A stretch of 12,443 nucleotides of DNA from JBAZOJ01 sp041648755 (GCA_041648755.1 JBAZOJ010000090.1:1-12443), one strand, 5' to 3'; counted from the stretch's first letter, positions 6,041 through 12,443 are shown. Numbers and translations are program-made. The notes: generated by a model from the sequence alone, not told the origin.

Positions 6041-8116
6041 CTATTCCGGAGGCTGAACGTTATCAAGCCGCGCAAGACTCCCAGGCAACTCCCATTTCAG
6101 GCCTTCGCACTTAATTCGGCTCAGGCCTTCAACGTTCCAGTCGATGGAAGTGGAATCGAGGTTCTGAAGGGCTTTCAGTGTCTTTTCGTCAGAAATGGCA
6201 GCTATCCTGGGTAAGTGCTGCTTCTCTGTGTAAGCGATGCAGCACATGCCCGGGAAGTACTCCAGCGGCAGGAGAAGAAGAACATACTTGTCCGAGTACT
6301 TGCTGTCTTTTTCCTTCTTGTCAGTGAGCCAGCACGGCTTCAACCCGCAGTACAGGCGGCCCAATCCTTCTGGCAAGGCGGGTGCAGAGGGGATTTTTTC
6401 CTTCCCGCGGAATACGAGCGAACCCGCGAGAGACCGCCAGATCGTTTCCCCGGCAAAATAACGCCATTCCTCGGCAGCCGAGAATGGCCAGATGATGGCA
6501 TTCTCAAGCCGCGGGGTATGCCCGACGCCAACGGAGCAGTCCAGAGAGAGAAATGGGCGATTCGGAAGCTCGGAGATTTTCGCGATGCATTCAGGTGTGA
6601 AATACGGGGATCCATAAATGAACAGTTCCTTTATCCTGCCAGGGGCTATGAGTGCACGAATGTCATCGAAGCGGCAGCCTCCGGCATAGTTCAAACAGAG
6701 ATGTGATAGGCTCGGCATCGCAGCAAGACCTTCGTAGCTGAGGCTGCTGAATAGTCCTGCCGTAAGGACCAAACGTTTGATGCTCTTAGACTTGGCAATC
6801 GCGCAAGCGAATGTGTCCGAGAGGAGGACTTCCCATCCGAAGATATCCAGATTCGACAGCCCGGGAAGACTGGCGAGCAATTCCGCAGCCCAATCGCCCT
6901 GGCGGCCCCCGGGGGTAGCCTTCAGGTTCTCCAATTTGCCAAGAGCCCGGGCGATCAAGGCAAGGCTGTCTGCGTTCGGAGGATCTTCGTACGGTAGTCG
7001 CCCGATCGAGGCAATTTTCACGTGCGGCATGGCGTCGAGGATTTTCATACGGTACAGAAAATCGGAAGTGCCTATGAACGTCACGTCCTCGACGTTTTTC
7101 ATTCTAGAGCAAGCCGCTACAAGTTCCCCTTTGAGTCTCTCATCGGGGAAGAATCCAATCGCCTTGAGATTCGGGCATTCTGCGAGGTAATCGAAGCACT
7201 CAATCGAGTTTGCGAGAAGGAAAACCCTGGCCAGGTTTGGAAGCTTAGCCAGCGCTGCACAAGTACTCGCGCTGATGGGCTTATTGCCGAGGGTAATCTC
7301 CCGCAGGGATTTTGCTGCCCCGAGTTCATCAAGGTCCGTTACCACATCGGCATCCACGACGATAGTCAGGCTTTTCAAATGCTCTGCCTTCGACACGTCC
7401 TTCAACGACAGTGGTGCCTTCCGTCCGATGTCCCAGATCGCAAGCTGCTCCAGGGAAGGCAAGTTGAAGAGCGGCGCGGGTGAATCACAGCCGCCCTCCA
7501 ACGCGACAGTCTTGAGCTTCGGCAGAGCGGCGAGAATTGCGAAATCCAAGCCCGCGCCTTCTCCATAGTCCCGTAATTCCAGAAACTCGAGTGCGATCAT
7601 TTCCGCGACTGAAGCAAGAACCGCCTTCGGCAATGGTTCATAGCCGAACGTGACGGAAAGGTAGCGCAACGCCCGACACTTCGTGCGGATTTCCTGAATG
7701 GCCAAGGGCAGCAACTTGCCAGCATCGAGGATGGGGGTGCGGCGAGAGTGAAGCACTAATCCGGGTATTCCCCGCTTCGACACCTCATCGATCTGGATCT
7801 GCAGCGTCTCCCAGCCAGCACCAAAGTCCATGGCTACTCCCCAGTATTGGGACGTCGCTTCCTTTTCGGCTAGCAAGTGAGCGTCAGCGATCGAAGAAGA
7901 TCCGACGAAGCGTAACGGAGGATTCAGATTCCTGACAAGGAATAGGCCTGGTGAGCTACAAGAATCGAACGGGACACTTCCGAGAACCCACACAGGGACG
8001 AGGGCCGACGCAGGTGCAGGCGGGGCTGGTTCTTCGCCCAGACAAAGGCCCGATATTGGCAGAATCAGGCAGAGAAGAAGAAGGGCTCGCGGGAGAGTGG
8101 TTGTTCTGATGTTCAT
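6041..8116 (-). CDS. Secreted leucine-rich-repeat protein, divergent
   Basis: A 691-residue protein with a clear signal peptide (basic start, hydrophobic ALLLLCLILPISGLCLG, then a Pro/Ala-rich stretch to about residue 40). Residues 45-140 are non-repeat. From about 145 to 530 there are irregular LRR-like segments (LRYLSV, LEFLELRD, LKTVALEG, LEQLAIWD, LKSLTIVV, LREITLGN, LARVFLLAN and later ones), with less regular spacing than in the 1064-3079 protein and without its Cys-Pro signature. The last 150 residues form a separate domain containing a hydrophobic YVLLLLPLEYFPGMCCIAY stretch, which I do not recognise. The role is presumably binding of some extracellular or periplasmic partner. The ATG at 8116 has AGGA 6 nt upstream, and a promoter lies at 8165-8192. 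The gene is flanked on both sides by copies of the promoter-bearing repeat. Confidence 0.87.
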   Translation of the reverse strand: MNIRTTTLPRALLLLCLILPISGLCLGEEPAPPAPASALVPVWVLGSVPFDSCSSPGLFLVRNLNPPLRFVGSSSIADAHLLAEKEATSQYWGVAMDFGAGWETLQIQIDEVSKRGIPGLVLHSRRTPILDAGKLLPLAIQEIRTKCRALRYLSVTFGYEPLPKAVLASVAEMIALEFLELRDYGEGAGLDFAILAALPKLKTVALEGGCDSPAPLFNLPSLEQLAIWDIGRKAPLSLKDVSKAEHLKSLTIVVDADVVTDLDELGAAKSLREITLGNKPISASTCAALAKLPNLARVFLLANSIECFDYLAECPNLKAIGFFPDERLKGELVAACSRMKNVEDVTFIGTSDFLYRMKILDAMPHVKIASIGRLPYEDPPNADSLALIARALGKLENLKATPGGRQGDWAAELLASLPGLSNLDIFGWEVLLSDTFACAIAKSKSIKRLVLTAGLFSSLSYEGLAAMPSLSHLCLNYAGGCRFDDIRALIAPGRIKELFIYGSPYFTPECIAKISELPNRPFLSLDCSVGVGHTPRLENAIIWPFSAAEEWRYFAGETIWRSLAGSLVFRGKEKIPSAPALPEGLGRLYCGLKPCWLTDKKEKDSKYSDKYVLLLLPLEYFPGMCCIAYTEKQHLPRIAAISDEKTLKALQNLDSTSIDWNVEGLSRIKCEGLKWELPGSLARLDNVQPPE

Positions 8117-8126
8117 CGGGCATCCT

Positions 8127-8237
8127 GATCTGCGCCGGGGCGGTCAGCCTCATGCGCAACCGCAATGATACTCCCGGAATGGGGGGAGTCAAGGCGGGGG
8201 CAGGTTGCCGCGGATTCTTTGATCAAACGGCTGGAAG
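8127..8237 (-). repeat. Promoter-carrying dispersed repeat, copy B
   Basis: This is the second copy of the module at 5836-5948. It begins 10 bp upstream of the LRR start codon, so the whole conserved leader and promoter sit where a 5' regulatory region should be. The Shine-Dalgarno of the LRR gene (AGGATG, 8121-8126) lies just outside the conserved core; the corresponding positions in copy A read GGGATC and are coding in the gene remnant. Confidence 0.75.
8165..8192 (-). promoter_or_regulatory. Putative sigma70-type promoter of the LRR gene (repeat copy B)
   Basis: On the - strand TTGACT (8192-8187) and TATCAT (8170-8165) are separated by 16 bp. The predicted start near 8157 gives a leader of about 40 nt to the ATG at 8116. 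The hexamers are the same as in copy A, which has a 17-bp spacer. Confidence 0.6.
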
Positions 8238-8302
8238 CGGTTCCAGAAAATGCAGCGGAGAAGAAGAACGGCCTGAAAGGCCGAGGCCAGTGAAGCCAGT
8301 CT

Positions 8303-8327
8303 GTCGTCCGTCGTCTGTCGTCTGTCG
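8303..8327. repeat. Short tandem repeat, 7-bp unit GTCGTCT
   Basis: GTCGTCC is followed by two copies of GTCGTCT and a partial GTCG. The 7-bp unit makes three full copies. It lies in the spacer and has no coding role that I can see. Confidence 0.6.
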
Positions 8328-8340
8328 GGTTGAGCCGACA

Positions 8341-8385
8341 AACAAAGGCCAGCAGCCTGGGAAAGAACGCGCCGAGACGGCCGCG
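8341..8385. repeat. Direct repeat, first copy
   Basis: A 45-bp block starting AACAAAGGCCAGCAGCC that recurs at 8473-8518 with four substitutions and a one-base insertion. The units are 132 bp apart. Both contain GAAAGAACGCGCC, and no terminal inverted repeats are visible. Confidence 0.7.
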
Positions 8386-8472
8386 GCGATCATTGATGAA
8401 TGCGGATTGCGGAATGATGACCCTACTCCGCCGCGCCTACGAAGGGCAAGATAAGAGGGGAAATGGGCGAGA

Positions 8473-8518
8473 AACGAAGGCCAGCAGCCCGGGGAAAGAA
8501 CGCGCCGGGACGGTCGCG
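8473..8518. repeat. Direct repeat, second copy
   Basis: Second copy of the block at 8341-8385, starting AACGAAGGCCAGCAGCC. The sequence between the two includes ATGATGAATG-like strings of the kind also seen in the left-hand spacer. Confidence 0.7.
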
Positions 8519-8595
8519 TTTACTTTAGCAGCCACTGCCCTCAACTGCACCAACGAAATGGTTGTTTAAGGGCTTGCTCCCGCCATTTCAGGCAA

Positions 8596-8615
8596 GGGCA
8601 CGTGGCAACGTGCCC
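8596..8615. repeat. Hairpin with 8-bp perfect stem
   Basis: GGGCACGT at 8596-8603 pairs perfectly with ACGTGCCC at 8608-8615 across a 4-nt loop (GGCA). It is not followed by a T-run, so it resembles a REP-like extragenic palindrome more than a classical terminator. Confidence 0.6.
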
Positions 8616-8642
8616 CTACGAAGAGCAGCCTGGAAAGCCGAT

Positions 8643-8660
8643 GCCACGCAGGCGCGTGGC
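8643..8660. repeat. Hairpin with 7-bp perfect stem
   Basis: GCCACGC at 8643-8649 pairs perfectly with GCGTGGC at 8654-8660 across a 4-nt loop (AGGC). It lies 27 bp after the previous hairpin and has the same stem-loop size, so the two form a pair. Confidence 0.6.
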
Positions 8661-8884
8661 GCTCCCGGGGTAACGGCTTTCCCTTGGCAACGGCTCCCTC
8701 CGAACCCATATTGGCCTGTCCTGAGCATCGCTACTCAGATTCCGGTCCCCTTCGCGCACTTGTCATCACGTTCGAAGGATCATCTTCCGCTTCTTCGAAA
8801 CGGCCGCGCAGAAGAACTTGGCTGCCCTTCGCGACTTCGCGGCTTCGCGTGACACCCTCTTCGCCTTGTCCGCCCTCCGCGCCT

Positions 8885-8934
8885 CCGCGTCTGCCGCCAC
8901 TGTTTGCAGTGGTGGATGACCCTGTGGGTGAGAC
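8885..8934 (+). repeat. Dispersed repeat, inverted copy of 911-960
   Basis: Matches the reverse complement of 911-960 at 45 of 50 positions. In this copy CCACTG (8897-8902) and CAGTGG (8907-8912) also form a 6-bp hairpin with a TTTG loop, which the other copy has lost. A 17-mer at 8927-8943 also matches 731-747 in reverse complement, so more than one block is shared by the two spacers. Confidence 0.65.
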
Positions 8935-8984
8935 GGCTGCTCTCTTTCCTGGCTCGCCCTCCGGCCTGCCCGGATCCGCCTTCG

Positions 8985-11264
8985 TCACTTCACTTCAATC
9001 ACCGGGCCAAGCACGACGCGGAAACCGTTGCGCCAATCGGACGAGACAGGCCAGTCGGCAATGCGGCTGGAGGAGCGACAGGAAGACGCAGGATAGCTCC
9101 AGGAACCACCTCGCAACACGCGACACTTCCCTTTGGCGGGGCCGGATGGATCAGTCTGCTCTTCACCCGGATACACATCCGAATACCGGTCGTAGCACCA
9201 CTCCCAGACATTTCCGTGCATATCGTACAGTCCCCAGGCATTTGGCTTCCTGGTGCCTGCGGGATGCATCTCATACTTTGAGTTGTCCCTGAACCAGGCA
9301 TACTCGCAAAGAAGTCTGGCGTCGTCCCCAAAGCAGAATTTAGCTGTGCTCCCTGCGCGGCAGCAGTATTCCCACTCAGCCTCCGTGGGCAGCCGGTATT
9401 TCATCCCATCGGGCAGGTTGCCCGCCTTGCACATTGCCTTGGTCAGCAGGCGACAAAATTCCATGGCAAGGTTCCAGGATACCCCTTCCACAGGGAGTGC
9501 GTCGCCTCGGAACTCGCTGGGGGTGTCGTTCATTACTTCGCGGTATTGCTCCTGTGTGATCTCGGTGGCTCCGATGGAAAACGCCCGGGAGATATTCACC
9601 CGGTGGAGGGGCTTCTCATTCTTGTCCCCCTCTTCCGAGCCCATTAAGAAACTGCCCGGCTCAATCGGGACGAACGTGTAGGAACAAAGCACCGCAGGCA
9701 CAATTTCCGGCGCAAGCACTACTCTGAACCCGCCGTAGTCGTTCCGGTAACGGGGACTGTTCTCGTCGAGATCGGCGGAACGACAGTTGAATGCGGCATC
9801 GTCCCATGAACCGCCACGCAACGTGCGCGAATCGCCCTTGGCGGGACCGAAGGGATCTGTCTGCTCGCCCCCGGGATAGCCGTCTGCGTACGAATACCAG
9901 TCGAGGCACCATTCCCACACGTTGCCGTGCATATCGTACAAACCCCAGGCATTCGGCCTTTTGGTGCCCACACGATGTGTCTTTCCCTCTGAGTTGTCTT
10001 CAAACCAGGCATAGCCGCCAAGCAGGTTCTCGTCGTCCCCAAAGCAGTACTCCGTCGTGCTCCCTGCGCGGCAGCAGTACTCCCACTCCGCGGCAGTGGG
10101 AAGCCGATACTCCATTCCATCCGGCAGCTTGCCCCCACGGCGCATAGCTTTCGTCAGTTCAAGGCAATACTCTTTGGCATCGTACCAGGAAATGCGTTCG
10201 ATGGGCAGGTCGTCTCCCCTGAAGTTGCTCGGATCACTGTCCATTACGGCACGATACTGGGCCTGAGTAACTTCCGTCGCAGCCATAGAGAAGGCGTGCG
10301 AGATGTTCACGCGATGCACGGGTTTCTCATCGTCGTCGCCCTTTTCAGAACCCATAAGGAAGGATCCGGGCGGGATGGAGACGAGCCGAATCTGCCGTAC
10401 CTCCACGGCTTGCGCTTCCTCAATTTCCTCTGCTACAGAGCCGGATGCAAGAACCACTCGAAACCCAAGTGCGAAGATGCTCTCGCTGCCCGGGAAACAC
10501 CCGCGCCGGGCCGCGGAAGTACAGTCGTCTTCCGCCCAGCAGAAAGAACCGCCTCTCGCGACCCTCTTGTTGTCTCCACCGCATGGGATGATCGGATCTG
10601 TTCGTTCGGCGGTACCGGGAGGATATTCACCCCACGCGTCCAAGCACCATTCCTCGACATTCCCGTGCATATCGAACAGGCCCCACGCATTGGGCTTTCT
10701 TGTGCCAGCCGGATGCACCCTACCCTCTGAGTTCGCCCCGAACCATGCATATTCTCCGAGAGATTTGCCATCATCGCCGAAGCTGTACTTCGCCGTACTC
10801 CCCGCGCGGCAGCAGTACTCCCATTCGGCCTCGGTGGGCAGGCGGTATTCAAATCCGTCAGGCAGTCTTCCCACCTTGCGTTCGGCCGCCGTCAGCAGGC
10901 GACAGAACTTCATTGCATCTTTCCAGGATACCCGCTGAACGGGGAACTCGTCGCCCTTGACACGGCTGGGGTTCTCCTTCATCACAACGCGGTATTGACC
11001 TTGGGTAACTTCCGTCGCCGCCATTTGAAAGGCGTGCGAGATGTTCACCCGGTGTACCGGCCCTTCACTTTGGCTCCGCTCCGAGCCCATGAAATAACTG
11101 CCTGGAGAAATTGCCACAAGAGCAATGGGGCTCGGAACTGTGCCTTTGTCTTCCGCGTTGCCCAAGGTCAGCGCAAAAGAGCTTGCGAGAAGCAGAAGGA
11201 CTATGGATGGGCGAAGCAAGTGGCCTCCTGTACGAGAGCATCGGCGCAGAAAATGTCTGTTCAT
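8985..11264 (-). CDS. Secreted protein with three tandem FGE/SUMF1-like domains
   Basis: A 759-residue protein with a signal peptide (hydrophobic IVLLLLASSFALTLGNA, residues 21-37) followed by three FGE-sulfatase (SUMF1, PF03781-type) domains at about residues 46-274, 292-518 and 530-753. Each shows the family order: PGSFxMGSE, HRVNIS, ATEVTQxQYR, P(V/I)xxxSW, YRLPTEAEWEYCCRAGST, NAWGLYDMHGNVWEW, RGGSW and GFRVVL. True FGE binds copper through two cysteines in GGSYxCHxxYC; by manual alignment all three domains keep the second Cys (SC, NC or DC) but replace the first with W, D or Y, so they are probably not formylglycine-generating enzymes. Domain 1 also has GNVEEW in place of GNVWEW. They may be ligand-binding C-type-lectin-like modules. 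The ATG overlaps the stop of the previous FGE-like gene by 4 nt, which implies translational coupling. Confidence 0.92.
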   Translation of the reverse strand: MNRHFLRRCSRTGGHLLRPSIVLLLLASSFALTLGNAEDKGTVPSPIALVAISPGSYFMGSERSQSEGPVHRVNISHAFQMAATEVTQGQYRVVMKENPSRVKGDEFPVQRVSWKDAMKFCRLLTAAERKVGRLPDGFEYRLPTEAEWEYCCRAGSTAKYSFGDDGKSLGEYAWFGANSEGRVHPAGTRKPNAWGLFDMHGNVEEWCLDAWGEYPPGTAERTDPIIPCGGDNKRVARGGSFCWAEDDCTSAARRGCFPGSESIFALGFRVVLASGSVAEEIEEAQAVEVRQIRLVSIPPGSFLMGSEKGDDDEKPVHRVNISHAFSMAATEVTQAQYRAVMDSDPSNFRGDDLPIERISWYDAKEYCLELTKAMRRGGKLPDGMEYRLPTAAEWEYCCRAGSTTEYCFGDDENLLGGYAWFEDNSEGKTHRVGTKRPNAWGLYDMHGNVWEWCLDWYSYADGYPGGEQTDPFGPAKGDSRTLRGGSWDDAAFNCRSADLDENSPRYRNDYGGFRVVLAPEIVPAVLCSYTFVPIEPGSFLMGSEEGDKNEKPLHRVNISRAFSIGATEITQEQYREVMNDTPSEFRGDALPVEGVSWNLAMEFCRLLTKAMCKAGNLPDGMKYRLPTEAEWEYCCRAGSTAKFCFGDDARLLCEYAWFRDNSKYEMHPAGTRKPNAWGLYDMHGNVWEWCYDRYSDVYPGEEQTDPSGPAKGKCRVLRGGSWSYPASSCRSSSRIADWPVSSDWRNGFRVVLGPVIEVK

Positions 11265-12076
11265 TTTCCCACCGGCGCCGGGCCAAGCACGACGCGGAAA
11301 CCGACGTTGTTGTACTTGCCTCCGGCTTTGTAGCAGGCGCGGGAGGACGAGCGACAGTATACCGCATCGAAATGCCAGCAGCCGCCGCGCAACACCCGGA
11401 ATTCGCCGGATGCCGGTCCTGATGGATCCGATGCCTCGCCAGCATCATACGTCTCGGAATAAGCGTCGTAGCACCATTCAGCTACATTACCATGCATGTC
11501 GTACAAGCACCAGGCATTTGGGTCCTTGCGCGCCACACGATGTGTCGTCTTACCGGAGTTCTCGCTGAACCAACCATTGTCGGAAAGGCGATTCCCGCTG
11601 GCCCCGAAGCTGTACTCCGTGGTGCGCCCTGACCGGCAGCAATATTCCCACTCAGCCTCTGTCGGCAGCCGATAGGCCATGCCCGGGGGCAGCCTCCCGG
11701 CTTGGTTTTCTGTCTCCGTCAGCTTACGGCAGAACTCAGTCGCATCGAACCAGGAAACGGAATCCACCGGGGAATTGTCGCCCTTGAACCCGCTTGGGCT
11801 CGCGTTCATAACCGAACGGTACTGTTCTTGCGTAACTTCTGTTCTGCCGATGTAGAACGCCTTGGTGATGGTCACCCGATGGACAGGCTTTTCGCAGTTA
11901 TAGCCCTTCTCAGAGCCCATCAGGAAGGTGCCGGGCGCAATGGCAACCAACGGGAACGGCGGATTTCCGATGATCCCGACTTGGCCGCCCGGGGAGCGAG
12001 GATCGCAGGCAAACGCCGCGCAGGCGAAGACCAGCACAGGCATTGCGCGAACCAGGAGCCCGACGGATATCCTCAA
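11261..12076 (-). CDS. Secreted or lipid-anchored single-domain FGE/SUMF1-like protein
   Basis: One FGE-like domain fills most of the protein, with PGTFLMGSE, HRVTIT, RTEVTQEQYR, YRLPTEAEWEYCCRSG, MHGNVAEW, RGGCW and GFRVVL. As in the neighbouring gene the second copper-ligand Cys position is kept (YC) and the first is replaced (F), so catalysis is unlikely. The open frame continues upstream to 12301, but that part overlaps the end of the preceding gene and has no protein-like character. I place the start at a TTG (12076) that has GGAGGT 3 nt upstream; ATG 12043 is the alternative but lacks a ribosome binding site. From the TTG the product is about 271 residues and begins with a basic-hydrophobic leader (AMPVLVFACAAFAC before DPRSPGG). 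The Cys after AFA could be a lipoprotein cysteine, though it is not a perfect lipobox. The TGA overlaps the ATG of the triple-domain gene. Confidence 0.85.
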   Translation of the reverse strand: MRISVGLLVRAMPVLVFACAAFACDPRSPGGQVGIIGNPPFPLVAIAPGTFLMGSEKGYNCEKPVHRVTITKAFYIGRTEVTQEQYRSVMNASPSGFKGDNSPVDSVSWFDATEFCRKLTETENQAGRLPPGMAYRLPTEAEWEYCCRSGRTTEYSFGASGNRLSDNGWFSENSGKTTHRVARKDPNAWCLYDMHGNVAEWCYDAYSETYDAGEASDPSGPASGEFRVLRGGCWHFDAVYCRSSSRACYKAGGKYNNVGFRVVLGPAPVGK

Positions 12077-12088
12077 GCAACCTCCAAA

Positions 12089-12100
12089 GCGCTGCAGCGC
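12089..12100. promoter_or_regulatory. Perfect 12-bp palindrome before an FGE-like gene
   Basis: GCGCTGCAGCGC reads the same on both strands and ends a few bases upstream of the GGAGGT ribosome binding site of the 11261-12076 gene. It could be an operator or form a small GCGC/GCGC hairpin in the leader. A 12-bp palindrome can also occur by chance in GC-rich DNA. Confidence 0.3.
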
Positions 12101-12219
12101 ACCCCTAATATTCGCGCAAGTGCCGATTTTGTTCACGGAATTTCGGCGGGTGGGACCCGTCGCCCGGTGGGTGGCCAAGACGGGAGAGCGGAAGCCGCCC
12201 TCGTTGGGGCGTCTATTTC

Positions 12220-12443
12220 TTACTCCCTTTCCGCGAGCCCCAGTATTTTCGCGATTTTCGCCGCCGCCCCGCCGGTGTGCAGGTACTTGGCGGGCTGCCA
12301 CTTGCCCACGCCAACCGCGTCAAACGCCAGCTTTGTCAGGAACTCGGCCGACGAGTAATCGGCGTACAGCTTCTCCGTGCGGTAGTTCAGATCCCCGGTG
12401 TCAATGTTCATCCGGTATCCGTTAGTCGTGCCGTCGAGGTCAA
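12220..12443 (-). CDS. Unrecognised protein, C-terminal end (truncated by window edge)
   Basis: The frame is open through the right edge of the window and ends at a TAA (12222-12220). At least 73 residues are visible, and the in-frame ATG at 12411 is internal because the codons before it (DLDGTTNGYR) continue the same style of protein. The segment is soluble in character, with an aromatic, charged part (NYRTEKLYADYSS) and a C-terminal helix-like stretch rich in Ala/Lys (AAAKIAKILGLAERE). I do not recognise the family. It is on the same strand as the FGE-like genes, 143 bp upstream of the likely TTG start, so it might head the same transcript. Confidence 0.65.
   Translation of the reverse strand, partial: DLDGTTNGYRMNIDTGDLNYRTEKLYADYSSAEFLTKLAFDAVGVGKWQPAKYLHTGGAAAKIAKILGLAERE

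Larger units (their letters stand above)
8117..8984. other. Gene-poor spacer with repeats and hairpins
   Basis: This 868-bp spacer holds no gene I can support; the long + strand frame starting at 8684 overlaps the FGE-like gene and has no family signal. It contains the promoter repeat copy B (8127-8237), a 7-bp tandem repeat (8303-8327), a pair of direct repeats of about 45 bp (8341-8385 and 8473-8518), two strong small hairpins (8596-8615 and 8643-8660) and a block shared with the other spacer (8885-8934). The C-terminal end of the FGE-like gene lies to the right, so hairpins here could also stabilise or end its transcript. Confidence 0.6.

Noticed and set aside
8303..8518. CRISPR-like array
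   Set aside because: The tandem 7-mers and the pair of 45-bp repeats do not form evenly spaced identical repeats with unique spacers, and no cas gene is present.
8985..9120. Variable region of a diversity-generating retroelement at the end of the triple FGE-like gene
   Set aside because: The protein fold and position fit, but there is no reverse transcriptase or template repeat in the window, and differences between the FGE-like gene ends involve all bases rather than adenine only. Kept only as a check for the wider genome.
8684..9292. 202-codon + strand frame across the spacer and the end of the FGE-like gene
   Set aside because: Half of it is antisense to a certain gene and the remainder is repeat-derived spacer; no ribosome binding site or family signal.
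12196..12211. Rho-independent terminator after the right-hand partial gene
   Set aside because: CGCCC and GGGCG can pair across 6 nt, but the stem is short and no T-run follows on the - strand.
12077..12301. N-terminal extension of the 11261-12076 gene to the ATG at 12301
   Set aside because: It overlaps the coding end of the neighbouring gene (12220 onward), is Arg/Gly-rich with no protein-family character, and would put the hydrophobic leader about 80 residues into the protein.

Overview
The window reads as a stretch of accessory chromosome from an uncultured, GC-rich bacterium. The mix of secreted leucine-rich-repeat (LRR) proteins, secreted proteins of the SUMF1/formylglycine-generating-enzyme (FGE) fold, and long gene-poor spacers full of degenerate repeats is typical of the Planctomycetes/Verrucomicrobia/Lentisphaerae-type lineages and neighbouring candidate phyla. 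One LRR protein ends in an ALPxC-type tail that is common in planctomycete LRR proteins. The phylum is an inference; no rRNA or other marker gene is present.

Layout. A truncated gene of unknown function enters from the left on the + strand (3-623). Every other gene is on the - strand. Read in the direction of transcription, from right to left, they are: the C-terminal end of an unrecognised gene (12220-12443); a single-domain FGE-like secreted protein or lipoprotein (11261-12076) whose stop codon overlaps the start of a triple-domain FGE-like secreted protein (8985-11264); an 868-bp repeat-filled spacer (8117-8984); a secreted LRR protein (6041-8116); a 301-bp spacer with a promoter-like module and the broken end of a duplicated gene (5740-6040); a seven-segment membrane protein (5041-5739) followed after 30 bp by a YkvA/DUF1232 membrane protein (4624-5010); a secreted protein of unknown family (3198-4532); and a second secreted LRR protein (1064-3079). 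A second repeat-filled spacer (624-1063) separates this run from the left-hand gene.

How the genes may work together. Four of the - strand products carry signal peptides and two are membrane proteins, so the region mainly encodes envelope or exported proteins. The FGE-like domains lack one of the two copper-binding cysteines of true FGE and are probably binding or structural modules rather than sulfatase-maturing enzymes. Nothing identifies a defined pathway.

Most notable signals. (1) A near-identical block of about 68 bp containing a good sigma70-type promoter lies upstream of the LRR gene and again upstream of the membrane-protein pair. (2) The second copy is fused to a duplicated 20-codon 3' end of the membrane-protein gene. 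(3) Three FGE-like domains sit in one polypeptide, next to a fourth in a translationally coupled gene. (4) Two distant spacers share inverted repeat blocks, one of which still reads as a conserved peptide. I did not find a complete, recognisable new defence or mobile system.
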